Shown here piece by piece: positions 28,229-38,874 of a DNA stretch of 64,000 nucleotides. Each line of letters opens with the position of its first letter. Within the stretch, counting starts at the first letter, position 1. Source of the stretch: Lysinibacillus sp. SGAir0095 (GTDB lineage: Bacteria > Bacillota > Bacilli > Bacillales_A > Planococcaceae); the NCBI RefSeq assembly GCF_005491425.1, contig NZ_CP028083.1:1512001-1576000 (forward strand), given 5' to 3'. The translations under genes and the position numbers were made by a program. Under the pieces are notes generated by a model. It was given only the letters and a program-made list of their open reading frames with translations, searched no databases and was not told where the DNA came from.

Positions 28229-28683
28229 TTGTTAAAAAATCAAACACTATTAGTTAACTATCTGATTAATGATACGCTTTCAACAATCCCCACGTACGAA
28301 CAAACAGTGGATGATGAATTAAAAACTATCCAATATGAAGTGTATATTGGTAACCAACTTCTAATCTCAAAGCCGTCAAGTGTTACAGAGCTAGGTATAA
28401 AGAATCTTCAAAGAGAGCTTCCAAACAAGATTAGAATCGCCTCCTGCCAAACGTGTAGATTTGGTAACTTCAACCCATATGGTGATCACGATAATGAAGT
28501 GTTCTGCATGAGAGATTCGAGTTTAATAATAAAAACGAGCTTTGTTCAATTTTTTCTTCTAGTATAGAGCTTGAAAAAAGAAGACATCACTTACTTGATT
28601 TTTGCATAAACTACGAGCCTATTTCCATTAAAGATTATTACACATACAATGATTGGAAATGGGAAGAAATGCGAACCCGATGA
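28229..28683 (+). pseudogene. Frameshifted gene, DUF6304-like
   Basis: The first frame (28229-28567) encodes about 96 sensible residues including CQTCRFGNFNPYGDHDNEVFC, a Cys-rich SPYG-like motif resembling DUF6304 immunity-type proteins (tentative). From about 28516 the coding sense continues in another frame, giving FEFNNKNELCS ... DFCINYEPISIKDYYTYND and ending at 28683. The uninterrupted frame instead runs into a hydrophobic tail and stop. A small indel near 28511-28520 explains it: a decayed gene or a sequencing error. AAAGGAG precedes the start. Confidence 0.65.
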
Positions 28684-28783
28684 AAGTTAAGTAGTAAACA
28701 ACTTTCGATTAGAGGAAAAAACAAATTTACATAGAATATTCTAAAGCAAGTTATTAATTTAGAGAGCTTTTGGAGGTGTTTGA

Positions 28784-29503
28784 ATGAAACCCATAATAGG
28801 TGTCACAATGACAACGAACAACGGGCAATATTGTATCAATGAAGCATATGTGAAATCCATCATTCAAGCTGGTGGAATTCCGGTGAATATTCCATTTGGG
28901 GTTGAAAGTGATGCAGATCAATTGCTTGATGGGATAGATGGATTACTATTAACAGGTGGGGTGGACGTTCATCCTCATTTTTTTGACGAGGAACCACATA
29001 TCAAAATCGGCCAGATCATGCTACAACGTGATGAAGTCGAACTTGAGCTAACAGAAGCAGCACTGAAGAAGACAATTCCAATCTTCGGAATTTGTCGAGG
29101 GATTCAGTTATTAAATGTAGCTTTGGGTGGGACCCTCTACCAAGATATCAATTCGCAATATGAGGAAACGCCAATCCTGCATCAACAAAATGCTTTAAGA
29201 AGAGAAGCTTCACATTATATCGAGATTACGAAAGGCAGTATGCTGTATGAAATTATCGGTAAAGAAAAAGTTGCAGTGAATTCATTCCACCACCAAGCCT
29301 TAAAAAAGGTGCCAGACATCTTCCAAATTACAGCCAAAGCAAGTGACGGCATCATAGAAGCCATTGAAATGAAGGATTACCCTTACTGTGTAGGAGTACA
29401 ATGGCATCCTGAAGAAATGGCCATAGCAGATGATGAGACCGCAAAAAATCTATTCAAATCGTTTATCGATGCATGTAAAAGTAAAGTAAAGAATGGTAGT
29501 TAA
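28784..29503 (+). CDS. Gamma-glutamyl-gamma-aminobutyrate hydrolase family protein (peptidase C26)
   Basis: 239 aa, class I glutamine-amidotransferase fold acting on gamma-glutamyl compounds. The nucleophile is in FGICRGIQ, and the His-Glu pair in VQWHPEE; LLTGGVDVHP is also typical of PuuD-like enzymes. TTTGGAGG precedes the ATG. No other putrescine-degradation genes lie nearby, so the natural substrate is uncertain. A repeat array and a bidirectional terminator separate it from lexA. Confidence 0.88.
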   Translation: MKPIIGVTMTTNNGQYCINEAYVKSIIQAGGIPVNIPFGVESDADQLLDGIDGLLLTGGVDVHPHFFDEEPHIKIGQIMLQRDEVELELTEAALKKTIPIFGICRGIQLLNVALGGTLYQDINSQYEETPILHQQNALRREASHYIEITKGSMLYEIIGKEKVAVNSFHHQALKKVPDIFQITAKASDGIIEAIEMKDYPYCVGVQWHPEEMAIADDETAKNLFKSFIDACKSKVKNGS

Positions 29504-29529
29504 TGAGGATAGGGCCCGGAATCCTAAAT

Positions 29530-29665
29530 TAACTAAGTGACCATAATCGCATTTATGTGATCACATTAAAAATCAAGCGACCATATAGCCAGTCAAGTAA
29601 TCAAAACCAATTACTAAATAATCACATCCATCCTAAGCGAGAACATAAATTCCAACTAATAAACT
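29530..29665. repeat. 20-bp periodic array, AAGTGATCACA type (locus 1)
   Basis: Seven degenerate units with their core at positions 29538, 29558, 29578, 29598, 29618, 29638 and 29658, that is every 20 bp exactly. Cores read TGACCA, TGATCA, CGACCA, TAATCA, ATAATCA, CGAGAA, AATAAAC; flanks are A/T-rich with a frequent TAAG before the core. It lies between the convergent C26 hydrolase and lexA genes. The same unit recurs at 40285-40445. Confidence 0.8.
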
Positions 29666-29673
29666 AATAAACT

Positions 29674-29720
29674 AAAAAAGGTTGTCTCACAGTCTATAGA
29701 CTAACGAGACAACCTTTTTT
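29674..29720. terminator. Bidirectional terminator between the C26 hydrolase and lexA
   Basis: Arms AAAAAAGGTTGTCTC and GAGACAACCTTTTTT with an inner palindrome AGTCTATAGACT; A run on the left and T run on the right serve both strands. Confidence 0.92.
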
Positions 29721-30339
29721 AATGGATATTACGATATAAGCCTACTACTTTACCTAAAATTGATACTTTATTTACTAGGATTGGGTCCATACTTGAATTT
29801 TCAGGTTGTAGACGGAAATGAGTTTTTTCCTTGAAGAAACGTTTTACTGTTGCTTCATCATCTTCTGTCATTGCTACAACAATTTCTCCGTTATTTGCAG
29901 TGTTCGTTTGTTTAACAACGACATAATCTCCATCCAAAATACCGGCCTCAATCATTGATTCTCCCATTACTTCTAGCATGAATAGGTTTTCTTCACTAGT
30001 ACCGTAAGCATCTGGAAGAGGGAAGTATTCTTCTATATTTTCGATTGCAGTGATTGGAAGACCAGCTGTAACTTTCCCTACTAAGGGAACATGAACAACG
30101 GATTGCTTTTGAACTGTTACTTCTTCTTGGTCTAGAATTTCAATTGCACGTGGTTTAGTTGGATCTCGACGTATTAAGCCTTTGCTTTCTAAACGAGCTA
30201 AATGTCCATGTACAGTTGAACTTGAGGCAAGACCTACTGCTTCCCCGATTTCACGAACAGAAGGCGGATAACCTTTTGTGCGAACCTCTTCTTTTATGAA
30301 TGTTAAAATATCTTCTTGTCTTTTTGATATTTTTTTCAA
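29719..30339 (-). CDS. lexA: SOS repressor LexA
   Basis: 206 aa. The TTG at 30339 (protein beginning [12 protein letters not shown]) is set by AGAGGTGA 6 nt upstream and by the usual LexA length. N-terminal winged helix ([21 protein letters not shown]), autocleavage site Ala92-Gly93 in KVTAGLP, and catalytic Ser128 (GESMIE) and Lys166 (TVKRF) are all present, so it should self-cleave with RecA. Its promoter (TTGCAT, 17-bp spacer, TATACT on the minus strand, 30386-30414) is overlapped by a LexA box. Divergent from yneA. Confidence 0.97.
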   Translation of the reverse strand: MKKISKRQEDILTFIKEEVRTKGYPPSVREIGEAVGLASSSTVHGHLARLESKGLIRRDPTKPRAIEILDQEEVTVQKQSVVHVPLVGKVTAGLPITAIENIEEYFPLPDAYGTSEENLFMLEVMGESMIEAGILDGDYVVVKQTNTANNGEIVVAMTEDDEATVKRFFKEKTHFRLQPENSSMDPILVNKVSILGKVVGLYRNIH

Positions 30340-30411
30340 CTCTATCACCTCTTTTTGTGAATATGTATCTCTATTAGTTACATATAGTATATCAGTGAAA
30401 GAACAAAAATG

Positions 30412-30494
30412 CAAACATAGGTTCGAAAACGTTGTTGACAAAAACAAACGTTCGTATTAAAGTAAGAACATACATTCGTGAGAACAAATATTCG
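30412..30494. promoter_or_regulatory. LexA operator cluster and divergent lexA / yneA promoters
   Basis: Four sites resemble CGAAC-N4-GTTCG: CAAAC-ATAG-GTTCG (30412-30425), AAAAC-AAAC-GTTCG (30441-30454), AGAAC-ATAC-ATTCG (30465-30478) and AGAAC-AAAT-ATTCG (30481-30494). The first overlaps the lexA -35; the others surround a yneA promoter, TTGACA (30435-30440), 17-bp spacer, TAAAGT (30458-30463). Confidence 0.85.
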
Positions 30495-30510
30495 AAAAGA
30501 GGGTTAAATT

Positions 30511-31505
<995 letters not shown>

Positions 31506-31535
31506 ACTCTTGTCTAATCGGTCTTTGCTAATTTT

Positions 31536-31562
31536 GGGGCTAGCTTACTAGTAACTAGCCCC
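31536..31562 (+). terminator. Hairpin after yneB
   Basis: Perfect 8-bp arms GGGGCTAG / CTAGCCCC, 11-nt loop, no clear T run on either strand. Probably closes the yneAB transcript weakly and separates it from the convergent adhR-type gene. Confidence 0.5.
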
Positions 31563-31622
31563 ACCACTTATTCAATATTTCCGAACCCCGACAACTCAGC
31601 AAACTTACAACAGAAAGTCATA

Positions 31623-32030
31623 TTAAATTCCTACTTTGTTATCTATAAGTACGTCTTCCGTACCTGCTTCCAATGCAGTTTTGTAATATAGCGTTTTATG
31701 TTCAATTACCTCAAGTGTTCTTTTCAGTTCCTCCATTTGTGCTTCTACAGTCGCTTTTCGATCGATGAACATTTCGTATCTTTGCTGTAGGGTAGAGTCT
31801 CCAGCAGAGCACCATGCTATAAAATTTCGAATATCCTTAATAGGCATTCCAGTTGATTTTAAGCATTGAATTACTTTAAGAAATGTAATATCAGAATCTT
31901 TGAACAATCTTGTTCCGTTAGGTGTCCGTTCTACAAACGGCATGAGTCCTTCTTTGTCGTAGTATCGCAAGGTGTATACTGTGAGATTTAATTCTTTTGC
32001 AACTTCACTAATAGAATATGTAGTCATCAT
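31623..32030 (-). CDS. adhR: MerR-family regulator, AdhR-type
   Basis: 135 aa. The N-terminal MerR helix-turn-helix (YSISEVAKELNLTVYTLRYYDKEGLMPF) is followed by a dimerisation coiled coil. FIAWCSAGDST contains the cysteine at about residue 69 expected in AdhR-like aldehyde sensors (position by family analogy). It is divergent from a zinc alcohol dehydrogenase gene whose promoter has the 19-bp spacer that MerR activators untwist. Two adjacent ATGs (32030, 32027) are possible; AAGGTG fits the second slightly better. Confidence 0.8.
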   Translation of the reverse strand: MMTTYSISEVAKELNLTVYTLRYYDKEGLMPFVERTPNGTRLFKDSDITFLKVIQCLKSTGMPIKDIRNFIAWCSAGDSTLQQRYEMFIDRKATVEAQMEELKRTLEVIEHKTLYYKTALEAGTEDVLIDNKVGI

Positions 32031-32215
32031 TTATCACCTTTTCTTATACTTATATTTTTTTCTTTATGATTAGGGAAAGTTTATCACTTAATATACTGAA
32101 ATTCAAAGTTCGCTTAATAGTTAAGTAGGAAATAGTACGATTTAATTATGATATAAATTTTAGCTGTTGGTTTGTATCGTTCATATAACAATTAATCCTA
32201 AAATAAATCTAACAC

Positions 32216-32246
32216 TTGACCTAGAGTTAACTATAAGGAATACCAT
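32216..32246 (+). promoter_or_regulatory. MerR-type promoter/operator of adhA
   Basis: TTGACC (32216-32221) and TACCAT (32241-32246) are separated by 19 bp, the over-long spacer of MerR-activated promoters; the spacer holds a dyad around TAGAGTTAACTATAAGG. The rest of the 333-bp divergent region shows nothing else. Confidence 0.75.
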
Positions 32247-32363
32247 AGTTTTACAAGAGGATAGCTGGAGTGAAATTTACGTAAATGGTATTTCAATTTT
32301 ACATTTCATCAGACTCGAGTAAATCTATTCTCTTAATAAATCAAATTTTTGGAGGGATTTTTA

Positions 32364-33404
32364 ATGATAACTGCTAAAGCACGTGCTATCGATGGTCCAA
32401 ATAACACTTTTCGAGCTGCCGAAATTACACGACGTGATTTAGATTTGCATGATGTGTTAATTGAAATTAAATATGCGGGTATTTGTCATTCCGATATTCA
32501 TACTGCTCATGGTGAGTGGGGGGCAGTCAATTATCCTCTTGTTCCTGGACATGAGATTGCAGGGATTGTAACAGATGTAGGTGCAGAAGTTACTAAGTAT
32601 AAAGTGGGTGACCGTGTTGGGGTAGGCTGCATGGTTGATTCTTGCGGAGATTGTGAAAATTGCCATAAGGGGGAAGAACAATTCTGTCTAAATGGACATG
32701 TTCCTACTTATGCTGGAGTTGACAAATACGGTGAGCCAACTCAAGGTGGCTATTCTTCTCACATTGTGGTGACTGAAAACTTTGTAGTTAGAATTCCAGA
32801 TAATATTGAGCTAGATAAAGCAGCACCGTTACTATGTGCAGGTATTACAACATTCTCACCATTAAACCGATGGGGAGCTGGACCAGGTAGGAAAGTAGCT
32901 GTTATTGGTTTGGGCGGTCTTGGCCATATGGCCGTACAGATTGCTCATGCGATGGGTGCTGAAGTAACAGTCTTATCCCAAACATTGAATAAAAAAGAAG
33001 ACGGCTTGGAATTAGGAGCAGATCATTACTATGCGACAAGTGATTCCGGAACGTTTAAAAAACTTGCTGGTCATTTTGATTTAATCATTAACACAGTTAG
33101 TGCGAAAATTGACATCAATGCCTATTTTGGATTACTCACAGTAGACGGCACACTTGTAAACGTTGGTGCTCCAGCTGAGCCGTTATCAGTCAATGTATTT
33201 TCTTTGATTGGCGGGCGTCGTTCCTTTGCAGGTTCGTTAATCGGGGGAATCCGTGAAACACAGGAAATGTTAGATTTCTGTGCACAACACAATATTGCTT
33301 CTAAAATTGAAGTAATCTCAGCCGACCAAATTGACGAAGCCTATGAACGTGTCTTAGCTTCAGATGTGAAATATCGATTTGTCATTGATATCAGTACCAT
33401 GTAG
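32364..33404 (+). CDS. adhA: Zinc-dependent NAD(P) alcohol dehydrogenase, AdhA-type
   Basis: 346 aa, cinnamyl-alcohol-dehydrogenase-like group that reduces aldehydes. Catalytic zinc ligands are in CHSDIHT and GHE, structural zinc cysteines in [15 protein letters not shown], and the cofactor motif is [11 protein letters not shown]. The ATG at 32364 is 7 nt after GGAGGG; a TTG at 32349 is rejected. The neighbouring adhR-type regulator and promoter suggest induction by reactive aldehydes. The pair interrupts the usual lexA-yneA-yneB-ynzC order. Confidence 0.9.
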   Translation: MITAKARAIDGPNNTFRAAEITRRDLDLHDVLIEIKYAGICHSDIHTAHGEWGAVNYPLVPGHEIAGIVTDVGAEVTKYKVGDRVGVGCMVDSCGDCENCHKGEEQFCLNGHVPTYAGVDKYGEPTQGGYSSHIVVTENFVVRIPDNIELDKAAPLLCAGITTFSPLNRWGAGPGRKVAVIGLGGLGHMAVQIAHAMGAEVTVLSQTLNKKEDGLELGADHYYATSDSGTFKKLAGHFDLIINTVSAKIDINAYFGLLTVDGTLVNVGAPAEPLSVNVFSLIGGRRSFAGSLIGGIRETQEMLDFCAQHNIASKIEVISADQIDEAYERVLASDVKYRFVIDISTM

Positions 33405-33424
33405 TCAAAAATAAATTTTAGAGC

Positions 33425-33461
33425 GGACATTCAATCAGTATTACTTTTTGAATGTCCTTTT
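33425..33461 (+). terminator. Intrinsic terminator after adhA
   Basis: Perfect 10-bp arms GGACATTCAA / TTGAATGTCC, then TTTT. Confidence 0.85.
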
Positions 33462-33647
33462 ACCTCGATCTAACCCACGAAATTTTATCCTTTATATATT
33501 ACATATCTATCAATTAAGATGAATTACTTGCACTTCCTCCCATTTTTACTTACCTTTGAAGTATTGAATATCTTCATTTAATATTAGTTTGGCACAATCT
33601 TCAAATTCTTCCATATTAAATGATTGAAATAGAAAGGTGAGAACTAA

Positions 33648-33878
33648 ATGTTATCCGAACAAAAAATAAAAAGAATTAATGAGCTATCAAAAAAGGCAAA
33701 AGAGGGTAAATTAACTGAGGCCGAAGCAAAGGAACGTACACAACTTCGTAAAGAATATTTAGATTCTTTCCGTTCTTCTTTCCGAAATACAATCGAAAAC
33801 GTTCAAATTATTGATGCAACTGGTAATGATGTAACGCCAGAGAAAATAAAAGAAATTCAACGAAATAAATTGAACTAA
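33648..33878 (+). CDS. ynzC: DUF896 protein YnzC
   Basis: 76 aa, mostly helical, with the family signature KIKRINELSKKAKEGKLTEAE and RKEYLDSFRSSFRN. AAAGGTGAG precedes the ATG. In Bacillus the gene lies in the SOS module after yneB; here it is about 2.1 kb away. Function in this family is not firmly known. A hairpin (GGACATT / AATGTCC, 33904-33925) without a T run follows. Confidence 0.93.
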   Translation: MLSEQKIKRINELSKKAKEGKLTEAEAKERTQLRKEYLDSFRSSFRNTIENVQIIDATGNDVTPEKIKEIQRNKLN

Positions 33879-34004
33879 TAATGTGACATATTAAAGAAAA
33901 GTAGGACATTAATCTAAAAATGTCCTGGAATAGGATTGTTTTCTTAGAAAATCTTGTCTAAACTGTAAAAGTACAATATTAAGCGCGAGAAAGGATATCA
34001 CAAA

Positions 34005-35999
34005 ATGGCACAATCTGCTGATCTTTTAGCAATTAATGCAATCCGAACTTTATCAATTGACGCAATCGAAAAAGCGAACTCTGGTCACCCTGGTTTACCA
34101 ATGGGGGCTGCCCCAATGGCTTATACTTTGTGGACAAAACAATTACGTCATAATCCACAAAATCCAAAATGGGTGAATCGCGATCGCTTTGTTCTTTCGG
34201 CTGGTCATGGTTCGATGCTACTATATAGCTTATTACACTTAGGTGGATATGGTTTAGATATGGAAGAAATTAAAAACTTCCGTCAATGGGGTTCTAAAAC
34301 ACCAGGACATCCTGAGTTTGGTCATACTGTCGGTGTAGAAGCAACAACAGGTCCTCTTGGTCAAGGGATTGCGATGTCTGTTGGTATGGCAATGGCTGAA
34401 CGTCATTTAGCTGCTACATATAATAAACCAGGTCATGAAATCGTTGATCACTATACATTCGCTCTTTGCGGAGATGGGGATCTAATGGAAGGTGTTGCAG
34501 CGGAAGCAATTTCATTAGCTGGACACTTACAATTGGATAAATTAATTGTTTTATACGATTCAAATGATATTTCTTTAGACGGAGATTTAGCAAAATCCTT
34601 CTCTGAAAACGTACAAAAACGTTTCGAATCCTATGGCTGGAACTACATTCATGTAGCAGATGGTACAGAAGTAGATGCAGTAAACACTGCAATCGAGAAA
34701 GCGAAACAATCAGAAGGCAAACCAACACTAATTGAAATCAAAACGGTTATTGGTTTCGGTTCACCAAACAAATCTGGTAAAGCAGATTCTCATGGTGCGC
34801 CACTTGGTACTGATGAAGTTGTATTAACGAAAACAGCTTACGGTTGGGAACATGAGCCATTCCAAATTCCAGAGGAAGTCTATTCGATTTTCAAAGAAGC
34901 AGCTGAAAAACAAGGTGTTCAACCAGAGGCAGAATGGAACACAAAATTTGAAAGCTATAAAGCAGAATATCCAGAACTGGCTGATCAGTTCATTAAAGCA
35001 ATGAACAATGAGCTTCCTGCAGACTTCGATGCAGAAGTACCAGTATACGAAGCTGGAAAATCAGTTGCAACACGTTCTTCATCAGGTGATGTAATCAATG
35101 CTCTAGCTAAAAAAGTCCCTTCATTCTTCGGAGGAAGTGCTGACCTTGCTGGTTCTAATAAAACAACGATTAAAGGTGCTGGGGATTTCTTCCCGGATAC
35201 TCCTGAAGGTCGCAACATTTGGTTTGGTGTTCGTGAATTCGCAATGGGTGCAGCCTTAAACGGTATGGCTTTACACGGTGGATTAAATGTATTCGGTGGA
35301 ACATTCTTCGTCTTCTCTGACTATGTTCGTCCAGCAGTGCGTTTATCTGCATTAATGGGCTTACCTGTAACATATGTATTCACACATGATTCCATTGCAG
35401 TAGGGGAAGATGGTCCAACGCATGAACCTGTTGAACACTTGGCTTCCTTACGTGCAATGCCAAATCTATCCGTAATTCGCCCAGCTGATGCAAATGAGTC
35501 AGCTGAAGCTTGGAAATTAGCTGTATCATCTAAAAATGTTCCAACTGTGTTGGTTCTTTCTCGTCAAAACCTACCAGTGCTTGATCGATCCGCGGAACTT
35601 GCAAAAGACGGTGTAGCAAAAGGTGCTTATGTTGTTTCACAAGCAACAAAAGAAACGCCAGATGCCATTTTAATTGCAACTGGTTCAGAAGTTTCTCTAG
35701 CTGTCGAAGCACAAAAACAATTATTAGCAGAAGGTATTGATGCATCTGTAGTGTCTATGCCATCAATGGATCGCTTCGAGCATCAATCAGCTGAATATAA
35801 AGAATCTGTGCTACCAAAAGCTGTAACTAAACGTTTAGCCATCGAAATGGGCTCTTCCTTCGGCTGGCATAAATATACTGGCTTCGATGGAGACATCCTA
35901 GCTATCGATCAATTCGGTGCAAGTGCTCCAGGCGAAATCGTTATTGAAGAGTACGGCTTTACTGTAGAGAACGTTGTAGCGAAAGTAAAAGGTCTATAA
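34005..35999 (+). CDS. tkt: Transketolase
   Basis: Thiamine-diphosphate enzyme of the non-oxidative pentose phosphate pathway, 664 aa, full length. The N-terminus has [15 protein letters not shown], the ThDP motif GDGDLMEG is at about residues 155-162, the pyrimidine domain has [18 protein letters not shown], and the C-terminal domain is complete. A possible promoter is TTGTCT, 17-bp spacer, TATTAA (33954-33982). GAAAGGA precedes the ATG. Confidence 0.97.
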   Translation: MAQSADLLAINAIRTLSIDAIEKANSGHPGLPMGAAPMAYTLWTKQLRHNPQNPKWVNRDRFVLSAGHGSMLLYSLLHLGGYGLDMEEIKNFRQWGSKTPGHPEFGHTVGVEATTGPLGQGIAMSVGMAMAERHLAATYNKPGHEIVDHYTFALCGDGDLMEGVAAEAISLAGHLQLDKLIVLYDSNDISLDGDLAKSFSENVQKRFESYGWNYIHVADGTEVDAVNTAIEKAKQSEGKPTLIEIKTVIGFGSPNKSGKADSHGAPLGTDEVVLTKTAYGWEHEPFQIPEEVYSIFKEAAEKQGVQPEAEWNTKFESYKAEYPELADQFIKAMNNELPADFDAEVPVYEAGKSVATRSSSGDVINALAKKVPSFFGGSADLAGSNKTTIKGAGDFFPDTPEGRNIWFGVREFAMGAALNGMALHGGLNVFGGTFFVFSDYVRPAVRLSALMGLPVTYVFTHDSIAVGEDGPTHEPVEHLASLRAMPNLSVIRPADANESAEAWKLAVSSKNVPTVLVLSRQNLPVLDRSAELAKDGVAKGAYVVSQATKETPDAILIATGSEVSLAVEAQKQLLAEGIDASVVSMPSMDRFEHQSAEYKESVLPKAVTKRLAIEMGSSFGWHKYTGFDGDILAIDQFGASAPGEIVIEEYGFTVENVVAKVKGL

Positions 36000-36015
36000 T
36001 GTAAATTGATAAAGA

Positions 36016-36051
36016 AATCCTGCGAATTTTTTGTTCGCAGGATTCTTCTTT
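36016..36051 (+). terminator. Intrinsic terminator after tkt
   Basis: Perfect 11-bp arms AATCCTGCGAA / TTCGCAGGATT, then CTTCTTT. Confidence 0.88.
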
Positions 36052-36151
36052 ATATTTCATTTTTTTATTTCAAAATAATAATTTTAATTAAACTTTCAGA
36101 ATTTGTAGTTGCGTTATGAAGAATCTATGAAATGTTTTCGATGGTGATTAA

Positions 36152-37183
36152 ATGATAATTAAAGATATAATTTCTAACTTGGCCTTACTCTGGTCAGTTA
36201 TTTTTTTACATACCCATTTTACTAGCGAGATTCCGATTACTCGGTCGAGTCCTCTCTCAAGACGACTATTATTTGGTTTTTTAGGTGGACTCTTTAGTAA
36301 TGTTTTAATGCAATTTAGTATTAGCATAGGGAATAGCATCATCGATATGAGACATATTCCCATTATCTTAATTGCTTTTTATGGTGGCGCAGTTCCGGCA
36401 GTTATTGGAATGGTATTAGTAATTTTTGGTCGTTTTTTATTTGGTTTCAACGAATCCTCTTATGCTGCAGCGATCCTCATTATTGTCATTACTCTTGTCT
36501 CCATTTTTGTATTTAACACGAAATTATCGAAGCGAACTAAATTATTTATTGCAGTAACCGTTTCAAACATTACATTTTCAATTTTAATTTCCTATCTATT
36601 ACCAGATACAAAGATACTTGTAATTCTTATACCTAGTTATTGGGCAATTTCCTACTTGTCTGCGATTGTTTCTATCTTTTTAATAAGATACATACGAAAT
36701 TCTCAGAGATTATTAAATTTATATAAGGTAGAATCGTCTACTGATGCATTGACTGGTCTCAATAATGTAAGGAAATTTGATACTGTTTTTAATGAATTAC
36801 TAAAAAACGTTAAAGCCAAGGATGAAAAGTTATCTTTGCTGTATATTGATATCGACTTTTTCAAAAAAGTGAATGATACTTATGGACATCTAGAAGGAGA
36901 TATCGTCCTAAAAGAACTTGGTAACATTCTCAAAAATACGACAAGATCTTTTGATATCGTAAGTCGAAATGGTGGGGAAGAGTTTACTGTCATACTTTTA
37001 GATTGCCCATTGTCTCGTGCATTGGAATTAAGTGAGCGGATTAGAGCTTCTGTTGAAGATCATTCGTTTTTCTTAAGCTCTCAAGAGAAAATTGCTATTA
37101 CAGTCTCAATTGGTGTAGCATGCTATGGTGAGACAACCCAAGCTGCCTCTTCATTAATCGAGGATGCAGACAAGGCGCTATAA
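36152..37183 (+). CDS. 5TM-type diguanylate cyclase, last residues lost to a stop codon
   Basis: 343 aa. Five to six membrane segments (about residues 1-180, 5TM-5TMR_LYT-like) and a GGDEF domain: LYIDIDFFKKVNDTYGH, the active loop GGEEF (catalytically competent in known enzymes) and an I-site RSFD exactly five residues before it. The frame stops with TAA (37181-37183) right after ADKAL, where homologues have Tyr; the same frame continues LAKRTGRNKVCVAAK to 37231. This looks like a TAT-to-TAA nonsense change removing the last 16 residues. Activity of the shortened domain is uncertain. Confidence 0.85.
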   Translation: MIIKDIISNLALLWSVIFLHTHFTSEIPITRSSPLSRRLLFGFLGGLFSNVLMQFSISIGNSIIDMRHIPIILIAFYGGAVPAVIGMVLVIFGRFLFGFNESSYAAAILIIVITLVSIFVFNTKLSKRTKLFIAVTVSNITFSILISYLLPDTKILVILIPSYWAISYLSAIVSIFLIRYIRNSQRLLNLYKVESSTDALTGLNNVRKFDTVFNELLKNVKAKDEKLSLLYIDIDFFKKVNDTYGHLEGDIVLKELGNILKNTTRSFDIVSRNGGEEFTVILLDCPLSRALELSERIRASVEDHSFFLSSQEKIAITVSIGVACYGETTQAASSLIEDADKAL

Positions 37184-37280
37184 CTAGCGAAAAGGACAGG
37201 ACGCAATAAAGTTTGTGTTGCTGCTAAATAAGCGAGCTTTCTCATTTATAAGTCCTGTTTTAGTTCCGTAATATTATAGG

Positions 37281-37310
37281 GTCAACCAGTCATTTCTGGT
37301 TGGCTTTATT
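37281..37310 (+). terminator. Intrinsic terminator after the diguanylate cyclase gene
   Basis: Arms GTCAACCAG / CTGGTTGGC with one G-U pair, loop TCATTT, then TTTATT. Confidence 0.75.
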
Positions 37311-37460
37311 GCTTTTCTTCTTACTTATCTCTGAATGCTTGTTAACCATATACTAGATAAATCTATTTTGAAACTTCTATACTATATTTCATTCTATTAT
37401 TCCCATAACGGAATGATATTTTTCTTCTACACATATATATAGTAATGGAGGTGTATATGA

Positions 37461-38093
37461 ATGACTAAAGTAATTAATTCATTAGAAATGGCAATCGAGA
37501 GTTTAAAAGATGGCGACACAATTCTCGTGGGTGGATTTGGATTGTGTGGAATTCCAGAATATGCAATACAAGCAATTACAAAAAAAGACGTTAAAAATCT
37601 TACGGTCGTTAGTAATAACTGCGGGGTAGATGATTGGGGATTAGGACTATTATTGCAAAATAAGCAGATCAAAAAAATGATTGCTTCCTATGTAGGGGAG
37701 AATAAAATCTTTGAACAGCAGCTGCTAAATGGTGAGCTCGAAGTAGAGCTAACTCCCCAAGGAACGCTTGCAGAACGAATTCGAGCAGGCGGGGCGGGAA
37801 TTCCTGCCTTTTATACGGCTACCGGGGTTGGGACTCCGATAGCCGAAGGGAAGGATACAAAAGTATTTGATGGAAAGACCTACCTAGAGGAAAGAGCCAT
37901 TACTGGAGAGTTTGCATTTGTTAAGGCATGGAAAGCAGATACTCTAGGAAATCTCGTTTATCGGAAAACAGCCCGAAACTTTAATCCAATTGTAGCAACG
38001 GCTGGTAAGATTACAATTGCTGAGGTTGAGGAAATTGTTGAGGCAGGAACACTTGATCCGGACGAAATTCATACGCCGGCTGTTTATGTGTAG
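37461..38093 (+). CDS. scoA: 3-oxoacid CoA-transferase subunit A, truncated by a late stop (copy 1)
   Basis: Subunit A of succinyl-CoA:3-ketoacid CoA-transferase, 210 aa, against 230 aa for the second copy in this window. [10 protein letters not shown] and [19 protein letters not shown] are typical. The TAG at 38091-38093 sits where the paralogue has Gln (YVQ); the same frame continues for 25 codons with YVKRIERKV, matching the EKRIERL end of the paralogue, and would overlap the scoB start. A CAG-to-TAG change therefore removed the C-terminal tail. GGAGGTG is 7 nt before the ATG. Confidence 0.85.
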   Translation: MTKVINSLEMAIESLKDGDTILVGGFGLCGIPEYAIQAITKKDVKNLTVVSNNCGVDDWGLGLLLQNKQIKKMIASYVGENKIFEQQLLNGELEVELTPQGTLAERIRAGGAGIPAFYTATGVGTPIAEGKDTKVFDGKTYLEERAITGEFAFVKAWKADTLGNLVYRKTARNFNPIVATAGKITIAEVEEIVEAGTLDPDEIHTPAVYV

Positions 38094-38163
38094 CATGTCT
38101 TTCTTGGTTCCGACTATGTGAAACGAATCGAACGGAAAGTCACAAGACAAGAGGTGAAAGCGA

Positions 38164-38814
38164 ATGTCTAAACGATCCTTAATTATCCAAAGAGCGGTAA
38201 AAGAAATCAAGGATGGAATGGCTGTCAACCTTGGAATAGGGATGCCGACTCTGGTTGCTAATGAAATCCCTTCTGACTTCCAGGTCCTTTTGCAATCTGA
38301 AAATGGTTTATTAGGCATTGGCGCCTATCCGACTGAAGAAGAAGTCGATCCGGATTTAATTAATGCAGGGAAGGAAACAGTTACCGCTGTGAACGGGGCG
38401 TCGTTTTTTGATAGCGCCGAAAGCTTTGCGATGATACGGGGCGGTCACATTGACTTGGCCATTTTAGGTGGAATGGAAGTTTCAGAAACAGGAGATTTAG
38501 CAAATTGGATGATTCCAGGCAAGATGGTGAAGGGCATGGGTGGTGCAATGGATTTAGTCCATGGAGCCAAACGCGTGATTGTCGTGATGGAACATGTGTC
38601 TAAAAATGGTGAATCAAAAGTAAAACAGACTTGTACTTTACCCTTGACTGGGCAGGGGGTCGTCCATCGCCTGATTACGGATCTAGCTGTTTTCGACTTT
38701 ACCAAGGATGGCATGGTATTGATCGAAACCGCACCAGGTGTGACAATTGATGAAGTTAAAAGAAATACCGAGGCTCACTTTTTGATTGCAGAGAATTTGA
38801 CTAAAAGTGAATAA
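38164..38814 (+). CDS. scoB: 3-oxoacid CoA-transferase subunit B (copy 1)
   Basis: 216 aa. The catalytic glutamate, which carries the CoA thioester, is in [24 protein letters not shown] and [13 protein letters not shown] are family hallmarks. It should pair with subunit A encoded upstream, whose ancestral frame overlapped this start by 8 nt. Paralogous to the minus-strand copy at 48593-49252 but clearly diverged, so not a recent duplication. Confidence 0.93.
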   Translation: MSKRSLIIQRAVKEIKDGMAVNLGIGMPTLVANEIPSDFQVLLQSENGLLGIGAYPTEEEVDPDLINAGKETVTAVNGASFFDSAESFAMIRGGHIDLAILGGMEVSETGDLANWMIPGKMVKGMGGAMDLVHGAKRVIVVMEHVSKNGESKVKQTCTLPLTGQGVVHRLITDLAVFDFTKDGMVLIETAPGVTIDEVKRNTEAHFLIAENLTKSE

Positions 38815-38874
38815 GTGAGTGACTCGCTCTATCGGTCAAACTGGACTCACTTGAATCAAAGAGTTAAATAGCCC

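Noticed and set aside
36152-37183. GGEEF as a degenerate, inactive cyclase signature
   Set aside because: GGEEF is a known active variant and the I-site is at the right distance; the notable defect is the C-terminal stop instead.
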